A DNA stretch of 36,356 nt from a bacterium (GTDB lineage: Bacteria > Zhuqueibacterota > Zhuqueibacteria > Zhuqueibacterales > Geothermadaptataceae), in assembly GCA_024275575.1 (NCBI GenBank), contig JAJRYV010000019.1:1-36356 (forward strand), read 5' to 3'. Shown in pieces: positions 26,454 to 32,314 of the stretch. The stretch's first letter is position 1, and each line of letters opens with the position of its first letter. The notes under the pieces are model-generated. The model was given only the letters and a program-made list of their open reading frames with translations. It was not told the DNA's origin and made no database searches. The translations under genes and the position numbers were made by a program.

Positions 26454-27365
26454 TCAGGATTTTGCTTCCTGTAAAATATCTTCATCAACACGTTCCCCGG
26501 TGTGCTCATCCATGAAATTCATGTAAGCGTCTTCAAGATTTGCGACTGCCGGTTTGAAATCAAAACCGGGAATTGGCTTGCCGACAACACGCAGATGCAA
26601 GTTGCCGTGAGTGGAAATCGTCGAAATAATCTGCATTTTGGCGGCAATTTGAGAATAGTCGTGTTCGCGGCAAGCGACAGTCCATGCTTTCGATCTGGCA
26701 TGCTGAATGAGCCCGGCAGGCGTGCCGCGGTAAACAATTTTCCCCCGGGACAAAATCGCCAGTTCATCGCAGGTGCTGGAAATATCGCCGACAATATGTG
26801 TACTCAGGATAATTATTTTATCGGTACCGATACCGGCCAGTACATTGCGGAAACGAATGCGCTCTTCCGGGTCGAGCCCAACGGTTGGTTCATCGACAAC
26901 CAGCATTTGCGGGTCATGGATCAAGGCTTGCGCAATGCCGAGACGGCGCAGCATGCCGCCGGAATAGGTTTTAACTTTGCGGTCACGCGCTACATCCAAC
27001 GCGACCTCCTTGAGAATATGCAGAGCTTGCATCTGTGCAGTCTTACGTTTGATACCGCTTAATTGTGCAATGTAAAAAAGAAATTCATAGCCGGTCATCT
27101 GTGGATAAACTCCGAAAAACTGTGGCAGATATCCCAATTTCTGCCGGATTCTCTTCCGTTGATTGCAGATATTTTCACCATCGACGAAAACCTCTCCCGA
27201 ACTCGGCATCTCCAGCGTTGCAAGAATTTTCATCAACGTGCTTTTGCCGGCGCCATTGGGACCAAGCAGGCCAAACATGCCCTGACCAATTTCAAGGTTG
27301 ATATCATGAAGCGCCCGTACGCCGCCTTTATAGGTTTTATTGAGATTTTTGATCGCGATACGCAT
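26454..27365 (-). CDS. ABC transporter ATP-binding protein (ABC-2 exporter type)
   Basis: The 303-residue ATPase has every nucleotide-binding motif: A-loop Tyr12, Walker A GPNGAGKST (35-43), Q82, signature YSGGM (134-138), Walker B VVDEPTVGLD (156-165) and H190. A C-terminal tail of about 90 residues ends in ANLEDAYMNFM, a feature shared with the tail of the RND-ABC fusion (PNLEDAYLNLL). The protein is in the group that drives ABC-2 permeases and should power the permease/M1-like protein encoded 48 bases downstream. It is the first gene of the long minus-strand cluster. Its close likeness to the ABC half of the fusion suggests a duplication within the cluster. Confidence 0.94.
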   Translation of the reverse strand: MRIAIKNLNKTYKGGVRALHDINLEIGQGMFGLLGPNGAGKSTLMKILATLEMPSSGEVFVDGENICNQRKRIRQKLGYLPQFFGVYPQMTGYEFLFYIAQLSGIKRKTAQMQALHILKEVALDVARDRKVKTYSGGMLRRLGIAQALIHDPQMLVVDEPTVGLDPEERIRFRNVLAGIGTDKIIILSTHIVGDISSTCDELAILSRGKIVYRGTPAGLIQHARSKAWTVACREHDYSQIAAKMQIISTISTHGNLHLRVVGKPIPGFDFKPAVANLEDAYMNFMDEHTGERVDEDILQEAKS

Positions 27366-27539
27366 GAGATTTTTGTACTGTTTTTTGCGCTGATTGTTAC
27401 ATCACTTTTTTATTTGAATTACTAACCCGCACCTTTATATCCCCCCCTATTTCCCTGCCACTGAATCAATAATTGCGTTTTGGCACGATTAGCCGATAAT
27501 GTTTGAAAGCAATAAATCGGATACCGGAGCCAGAATATA
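27366..27539. other. Divergent intergenic region at the head of the export cluster
   Basis: This 174-base AT-rich region lies between the start of the ABC ATPase gene (minus strand) and a small secreted-protein gene (plus strand). It should contain the promoter of the 16-kb cluster, but on the minus strand I could only find an isolated TATAAA about 75 bases before the ATG, without a good -35. A run of seven C residues is present near 27441. No regulator gene or clear operator is adjacent. Confidence 0.4.
27473..27500 (+). promoter_or_regulatory. Possible promoter for the small secreted protein gene
   Basis: TTGCGT (27473-27478), a 16-base spacer and GATAAT (27495-27500) lie about 40 bases upstream of the ATG at 27540. 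The match is moderate and the call is tentative. Confidence 0.35.
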
Positions 27540-27956
27540 ATGCGCCTCTTTTGGATATTGCTCTTTGTTTTTATTTTTTTCAATGTCAAAAACAGCACGG
27601 CACAAACAAAACCCGTAGCAGAAAAACCATTCAGAATTAAACCCGATAATCCCTGGAAAAAAAACGATAAAATGCTTTTAGGTTTCTACTGGCTGGGGTC
27701 TTTTATCGATGCCGGGCAAACGATTTATGGATTGAGACACGGCGCTGCCGAGCTCAATCCGGTATTGGGAAAATCGCCGGGAAAAGTTCGGATTTATAGC
27801 TTGAAAATAGCTGCCGGAGCGCTGGCCACCGTGCTTTGTCATAAAAGCAATTCAAGTGATCGTAAATATATGCTCGGATTAATCAATGCCATCCAATGGA
27901 GCGCCGTTTTATGGAACGGTCAATTCGCCGGTGTTGGTTTACGCTTGCACTTTTAA
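27540..27956 (+). CDS. Small exported protein of unknown function (DUF5658-like)
   Basis: The 138-residue product starts with a clear signal peptide (MRLFWILLFVFIFF, ending near TAQ). The mature part has two or three moderately hydrophobic segments. Motif FIDAGQTIYGLRHGAAELNP resembles the 'D..T...G..E.NP' pattern of small membrane proteins such as the DUF5658 type, but I cannot assign a function. GGAG lies 11 bases upstream of the ATG. It runs opposite to the export cluster and converges on the GlmU-like gene, with a 28-base gap. It has its own likely promoter. Confidence 0.75.
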   Translation: MRLFWILLFVFIFFNVKNSTAQTKPVAEKPFRIKPDNPWKKNDKMLLGFYWLGSFIDAGQTIYGLRHGAAELNPVLGKSPGKVRIYSLKIAAGALATVLCHKSNSSDRKYMLGLINAIQWSAVLWNGQFAGVGLRLHF

Positions 27957-27984
27957 CTTTTTACAAAGAAAAAATACATGCTGA

Positions 27985-29208
27985 TCAAATGAAATGAATG
28001 CCCTCATAAATACGTTTTAACAGGTTTTTCTCAGCAGCAGACATTTCTTTTCCCCGCCGTGCCATCGCTGTTTTTGCCGCTGCAATGGCTTTATCAAAAT
28101 CATATCTTTCCGATGATTGGATGCCTCCCCAGGTAAAAGAAGAAATGTGCTTCGGCGTGAATCCCGCCCCGAAAATATTGGCCATAACACCGACGGTAAC
28201 CCCGGTGTTAAACATCGTGTTAATGCCGCATTTAGCGTGATCACCCATAAATAGTCCGGCAAAAATAGACTCACTGTTGACGGTTTTACCATTGAGCTGA
28301 ATTTTTATCTTGCTGTAATTGTTTTTCAAATTGCTGTTGTTGGTATCCGCCCCCAAGTTTACCCACTCTCCGAGATATGCATGACCGAGGAAGCCTTCAT
28401 GCGGTTTGTTGCTGTTGGCCTGAATGATCGAGTTTTCAACTTCACCGCCCACCTTGCACAATTTGCCGATGCTCGTGCCGCCATATATTCGTGTGCCCGC
28501 TTTGATTGTCGAATTTGCACCGATAAAGACCGGCCCTTGTAAAAAAGAATTGGCCATGATCACCGCGCCATCAGAGATGTAAATCGGTCCGCTTTCTGCG
28601 TTGAGCACAACACCGGGTTGCACAACCGCACCCGGTGCGATATAGACTTTCTTTTTATTGAGAATCACCACATTGGGGTAGATACTGCCCAATAATTTGC
28701 CGCCATATTGCATTAATAAAAAATCTGTTTCTATCTGCTCCATGCAGTGGTTGACCAGATCCCACAAATACTTGATCCACGTTCCACGCAATTCAGTTGC
28801 CGGGAATTGCTGAAATTGTCGTGTATCAAATAAACAGTTTTCAATTATAGTTTTCTTTTTTAAATCATTCGCCCGGATAAAGGCTCCGGCAATTTGATCC
28901 CCCGCAATAAACACAGTGCTTTTCCGCTGTTCTGTCGGAAATTTGTGCCCCGGAATAAAGCGACTATTGATGAAATAGGCATCCTTTTGCGGTGGCGTAT
29001 TAATGGGCGTATTTTCCTTTTTTACAGAAAGAAGCGGCTGCAATTCATCGCGCACAAAATAGTGCACCCGTGAGCCGGGAAAATACTGGACTATTTTTTC
29101 TTTCAAATTGAATATGCCACAACGCAACTCGAATGCCGGCCGAGTGAGCGTCAATGGGTATAAATTCCCGACCTCATCATCTTCATAAATACATAAATCT
29201 GGTTGCAT
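27985..29208 (-). CDS. GlmU-like sugar nucleotidyltransferase/acyltransferase-fold protein
   Basis: The 407-residue protein starts with an NTP_transf_4-type domain (CIYEDDEVGNLYPLTLTRP, about residues 4-24), a reduced nucleotidyltransferase-like fold. It ends with a left-handed beta-helix made of hexapeptide repeats (about 190-350; for example VYIAPGAVVQPGVV and VFIGANSTIKAGTRIYG). This is the two-domain layout of the GlmU-like proteins of Bacteroidota and relatives. GlmU acetylates GlcN-1-P and makes UDP-GlcNAc; whether this divergent form does the same is not proven. The start is ATG 29208, because GGAG lies 7 bases upstream and the anmK stop is 2 bases away. An in-frame TTG at 29244 would lie inside anmK. 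Confidence 0.85.
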   Translation of the reverse strand: MQPDLCIYEDDEVGNLYPLTLTRPAFELRCGIFNLKEKIVQYFPGSRVHYFVRDELQPLLSVKKENTPINTPPQKDAYFINSRFIPGHKFPTEQRKSTVFIAGDQIAGAFIRANDLKKKTIIENCLFDTRQFQQFPATELRGTWIKYLWDLVNHCMEQIETDFLLMQYGGKLLGSIYPNVVILNKKKVYIAPGAVVQPGVVLNAESGPIYISDGAVIMANSFLQGPVFIGANSTIKAGTRIYGGTSIGKLCKVGGEVENSIIQANSNKPHEGFLGHAYLGEWVNLGADTNNSNLKNNYSKIKIQLNGKTVNSESIFAGLFMGDHAKCGINTMFNTGVTVGVMANIFGAGFTPKHISSFTWGGIQSSERYDFDKAIAAAKTAMARRGKEMSAAEKNLLKRIYEGIHFI

Positions 29209-29210
29209 CT

Positions 29211-30398
29211 CTAACTCCGGAATTCTGAAAGTGCACCGGGCCAATTGATTTTTCCCAACAGGACACGCCGTTTTGCGCCTGTGGCCGGGAGTATGTTTGA
29301 CGGTTCGCCGACGAGCGTGGCATATCCCAGCGCTGCAAATCCGACCGCTTCTTTTGCGTCACCCGGGATTCCCAGTTTGGAAAATTCATATATATTTTCT
29401 GATTGCAAATCCGACCGCAACATATTCATCAAAGTTCTGTTGTGCTGACCACCGCCACTGAGATAATATTCCAAACCGGACGTTTTTCCCCGTTCTTTTT
29501 TGATTGCGCATGCAATCGATTTTGCAGTTAAACAGGTAACCGTTGCCAAAAGGTCGTACGGCTCTACCCCCCTTTCACGTGCCGTTGTCATAAGGTTTTC
29601 GGCATATTGAACACCAAATTTTTCCCGGCCTGTAGATTTTGGCATTTCACGACGGTAATAATCATCCTGCAATAATTCTGCTAACAACAGCTCATCGACA
29701 CAGCCTTCTTGTGCCAGTTTTCCAGCTTCATCAAATGGTTGTGAAAATAAGGAGGCACATACAGCGTCGATGATCATATTGCCTGGGCCGGTGTCATAGG
29801 CTATAATTTTTTCGCCGGCTGTTGCAGGAGGCACGATGGTAAAATTTGCAATCCCTCCAATATTGATAAATACCCGATAATGCTGCGGGTGTGAGAAATA
29901 GCGGTAATCAAAATAGGGAATGAGCGGAGCGCCCTCTCCACCGGCCGCGATATCGGCATGGCGAAAATCGCTGAGGGTTAAAACGCCGGTTCTTTCAGCG
30001 ATAACTGCTGCCTCACCCAGTTGCAGCGTACCTCCGAACGCTAAGGTGTCCGTCGGTCTGAAATCTGGCGTATGGTAAATTGTCTGGCCGTGCGAGGCGA
30101 TAAAATCAGCTTCAACTCCGGCTTTTTTGATTGCACTGTTAATCTTTTTCGCAAATTCGGCGCCGAGTGTCCAGTGGCATCGCGTTAATTCTTCCAGATG
30201 AACTGCAGGATTATCACAGAGTTTTTTAAGCACAGTAAATAAGGGCTGAGGATATTCAAAGGCGGCAAAATGCAGCAATTCGAGATCATCCCGACAAAAA
30301 CGAACGATAGCGACATCGATACCGTCGAATGAGGTTCCGGCCATCACACCCACTCCGGTGACTTGATCTCGGGTCAGCCAATATTGATGGTTTAGCAT
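29211..30398 (-). CDS. anmK: Anhydro-N-acetylmuramic acid kinase
   Basis: AnmK opens the 1,6-anhydro ring of anhydro-MurNAc released during cell-wall turnover and phosphorylates it to MurNAc-6-phosphate. The 395-residue protein shows MAGTSFDGID (19-28), SHGQTIYHTP, ADIAAGGEGAPLIPYFDY, NIGGIANFT and YDTGPGNMIIDA, the conserved blocks of the ASKHA-fold family, plus LSGGGQHN near the C-terminus. I start at ATG 30398 because GGGAG lies 5 bases upstream and the previous stop is 13 bases away. It lies between a BadF-type kinase and the GlmU-like gene. The next pathway enzyme, the MurQ etherase, is not in the window. Confidence 0.95.
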   Translation of the reverse strand: MLNHQYWLTRDQVTGVGVMAGTSFDGIDVAIVRFCRDDLELLHFAAFEYPQPLFTVLKKLCDNPAVHLEELTRCHWTLGAEFAKKINSAIKKAGVEADFIASHGQTIYHTPDFRPTDTLAFGGTLQLGEAAVIAERTGVLTLSDFRHADIAAGGEGAPLIPYFDYRYFSHPQHYRVFINIGGIANFTIVPPATAGEKIIAYDTGPGNMIIDAVCASLFSQPFDEAGKLAQEGCVDELLLAELLQDDYYRREMPKSTGREKFGVQYAENLMTTARERGVEPYDLLATVTCLTAKSIACAIKKERGKTSGLEYYLSGGGQHNRTLMNMLRSDLQSENIYEFSKLGIPGDAKEAVGFAALGYATLVGEPSNILPATGAKRRVLLGKINWPGALSEFRS

Positions 30399-30411
30399 TT
30401 TGACTCCCGAA

Positions 30412-31389
30412 TCAATACTTTTCACCATATGATGCTTTTAAATTTTCTAGAAAGTCTTTGAGCTGCACTTTTTCCGGCGCGGCCAAAAATATGGCGCCAA
30501 TTTCAGCCGGAAACCTCGGTTCGATGATTTGTACATTGCAGTCTGCTGCCTGCCAGCACCTGTGCATGGTCGGCAGCAGCAACTTTTTACTTTTGAAAAT
30601 ATTGCCGAGAAGCGCCAGTTGCACGGTGCGGTTTTTATCAAGCCGTGGCGCCAGTGCGGTGATATGTTCAGCCAGACGCCCGGCAGCAGTTTCAATAATC
30701 TGTAATGCAACCGAATCACCGGCTTTTGCTGCTTCAAAAACAAAAGGTGCAAACTGTGCCAGCGCTCCGCGAGTCGTATAATTGACATAAATTTCCGGCA
30801 CTGCCTCATTGATCGATTTGACCTGAAAAAAAGTCTCCAGTTGTGGCCGCAGCACAGTTTTTTCACCGCGGCCATCCCAGTCTTCCAGTGCGGCGGCGAC
30901 GCCGTTGCGCCCGATATCAAATCCTGCGCCCTCGGCGCCCAGCAGATAGCCCCAACCGCCGGCACGATAAACCCGGCCCATTGCTGATTTGCCGAAAGCG
31001 ATCGATCCTGTTCCTGCGATCAAAATAGCGCCGGGCTGACCGGCAAAAGCACCAGCGAGTGCGGCGGCGGCATCACTTTCCGCGATGACTGTTGCTGCAC
31101 ACTGATTTTTATCCAGCATCCGGCGGATGCGCGTACGCGTTTGTTGCGTTCCCAGGCCGGACAAAGCAACAGCCATTGCTCGTGGTTTTTTGCCGACGCA
31201 TCCTACCTGGGAACACAGTTTATCCACCAGCTTTAAAATACGCCCGATAATCTGTTGCTCATCTTTGCGCAGATAGTTTGTCGGGCCCGTTATGGCTGTC
31301 GCAAGCAGATGACCCTGTACATCCACCAGACAACCCACCGATTTGGTGCCTCCGCCATCGATGCCGATGAAAAAATCGATATTTTTCAA
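30412..31389 (-). CDS. BadF/NagK-type sugar kinase (N-acetylglucosamine or MurNAc kinase-like)
   Basis: The 325-residue protein is an ASKHA-fold ATPase of the BadF/BadG/BcrA/BcrD family. It shows FIGIDGGGTKS (residues 7-17, phosphate 1), AVALSGLGT, IAESDAAAALAGAF, ILIAGTGSIAFG (phosphate 2) and GGWGYLLGAEGAGFDIGR, a set typical of N-acetylglucosamine kinase NagK and of the MurNAc/GlcNAc kinase MurK. Next to anmK, an amino-sugar substrate from peptidoglycan recycling is likely. There is no ATG near the motif start; I use TTG 31389, preceded by AAGGA about 7 bases upstream. The frame stays open to 31734, but that part overlaps bioY and has no family resemblance. A GTG at 31425 is another possible start. 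Confidence 0.88.
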   Translation of the reverse strand: MKNIDFFIGIDGGGTKSVGCLVDVQGHLLATAITGPTNYLRKDEQQIIGRILKLVDKLCSQVGCVGKKPRAMAVALSGLGTQQTRTRIRRMLDKNQCAATVIAESDAAAALAGAFAGQPGAILIAGTGSIAFGKSAMGRVYRAGGWGYLLGAEGAGFDIGRNGVAAALEDWDGRGEKTVLRPQLETFFQVKSINEAVPEIYVNYTTRGALAQFAPFVFEAAKAGDSVALQIIETAAGRLAEHITALAPRLDKNRTVQLALLGNIFKSKKLLLPTMHRCWQAADCNVQIIEPRFPAEIGAIFLAAPEKVQLKDFLENLKASYGEKY

Positions 31390-31430
31390 TCCTGAATCCT
31401 TAAATGTATTGTTTTCCGGATGCACGCTAT

Positions 31431-32042
31431 TTAAACTTGCCGCTGCAAATAAACTTTGACGAAAAAAGTGATCATGATAATTTTGCCAATATCCCAAATT
31501 ATAAAATAGACAAATCCGGAAATCACAGCCTGGGTTAAAGTTAAGCCACTTTCGAGATAAAAATGGCTGATTAAAAATAAATATGCAACACCAGGGATAT
31601 AAATGAGCAAAATACCGCAGGAGCACGCCATCGCGATTCGTTTTGCAGATGTGTTTTTTAAAATATACAAGGCCCGTGGAAAAGTGAGTTCTCTCTCGTT
31701 TTGGTGCACGATCTTGCCGATGGTGAAGGCACAAAAGATAAAACCGATGAGGTAACCGAATGTTGGTTTTAAAATATATAAAATGCCACCTCCCTCAATA
31801 AAAACCGGTACTCCGGCAAGGCCGATAAAAAGATATAAAATCTGACTTAATGTGCCGTATTTCGCCCCTAAGAGCAAACCGGCCAACACCACAAAAAATG
31901 TTTGCAAGGAAATCGGCACTGGAGGCAGGGGGATTTTAATAAATGCACCAATCGCGGTGAGCGCAGCAAAAAGCGCTGCCGGAATCAGCAGGCGAATATC
32001 GGACATCGTATTCATTTCAGATACCGGGATGGAAAAATACAT
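31431..32042 (-). CDS. bioY: BioY family biotin transporter (ECF S component)
   Basis: The 203-residue inner-membrane protein has about six helices and the BioY signatures: IPLPPVPISLQTFFVVLAG, LGAKYGTLSQILYLFIGLAG, VPVFIEGG and PTFGYLIGF. BioY binds biotin and takes it up, alone or with an energy-coupling EcfA/EcfT module, which is not in this window. Three in-frame ATGs compete: 32042, 32015 and 32006. The predicted promoter would leave only about 11 leader bases before 32042, so 32015 or 32006 may be the true start; no strong ribosome-binding site decides. It heads a likely operon with the sugar kinase, anmK and the GlmU-like gene. I see no BirA-type operator. Confidence 0.92.
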   Translation of the reverse strand: MYFSIPVSEMNTMSDIRLLIPAALFAALTAIGAFIKIPLPPVPISLQTFFVVLAGLLLGAKYGTLSQILYLFIGLAGVPVFIEGGGILYILKPTFGYLIGFIFCAFTIGKIVHQNERELTFPRALYILKNTSAKRIAMACSCGILLIYIPGVAYLFLISHFYLESGLTLTQAVISGFVYFIIWDIGKIIMITFFVKVYLQRQV

Positions 32043-32059
32043 GATGAAAAAATTGCCTG

Positions 32060-32088
32060 ATATTACTAAATTACGCCAAGAATGTCAA
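32060..32088 (-). promoter_or_regulatory. Near-consensus promoter for the bioY-kinase-anmK operon
   Basis: On the minus strand an exact TTGACA (32083-32088) is followed by a 17-base spacer and TAATAT (32060-32065, four of six matching TATAAT). Transcription should begin near 32053. Confidence 0.6.
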
Positions 32089-32099
32089 CGGCTTTCCCG

Positions 32100-32128
32100 T
32101 TGCATAACTTTTTTAAAATACATATATT
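32100..32128 (+). promoter_or_regulatory. Predicted promoter for the patatin autotransporter gene
   Basis: TTGCAT (32100-32105), a 17-base spacer and TATATT (32123-32128, five of six matching TATAAT) point to a transcript start near 32135, giving a leader of about 180 bases before ATG 32315. It is almost back to back with the bioY promoter. Confidence 0.45.
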
Positions 32129-32171
32129 TCATATTCTTGTTTTGTATCTCGTTCAGCGCTCTATACGGACG

Positions 32172-32237
32172 CTGGGCCTGCCGAAGCGGGGGCATTCCTC
32201 ATCTTGTCTGAAACGTGCCCCTTCGGCAAGCTCAGGG
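32172..32237. repeat. REP-like imperfect inverted repeat
   Basis: The left arm (32172-32194, containing CTGCCGAAGCGGGGGCA) and the right arm (32216-32236, containing TGCCCCTTCGGCAAGCTCAG) can pair over about 20 bases with a few mismatches, leaving a loop of about 21 bases. The core CTTGCCGAAGGGG, read on the minus strand, resembles the 'CCTGAGCTTGCCGAAGG' type of dispersed palindromic element that I recall from many bacterial genomes. It is more GC-rich than the surrounding spacer. It lies in the predicted leader of the patatin gene and could fold in the mRNA. Confidence 0.6.
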
Positions 32238-32314
32238 AATGTTTCTCTGGCGCATGCTGAACAGATACCGTATTTTCTCCATTGGAGACAATTACAAAGG
32301 CTAATCTGCTCATA

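Noticed and set aside
30447-30965. Minus-strand frame of 172 codons inside the BadF-type kinase
   Set aside because: It is a frame-shifted shadow of the kinase, whose motifs are in the other frame.
31390-31734. Long N-terminal extension of the BadF-type kinase
   Set aside because: It overlaps bioY, has no family resemblance and lacks an ATG; a TTG with a ribosome-binding site lies just before the ATP-binding motif.
32043-32100. BirA- or BioR-type operator upstream of bioY
   Set aside because: No match to the palindromes I know for these regulators; only promoter hexamers are convincing.
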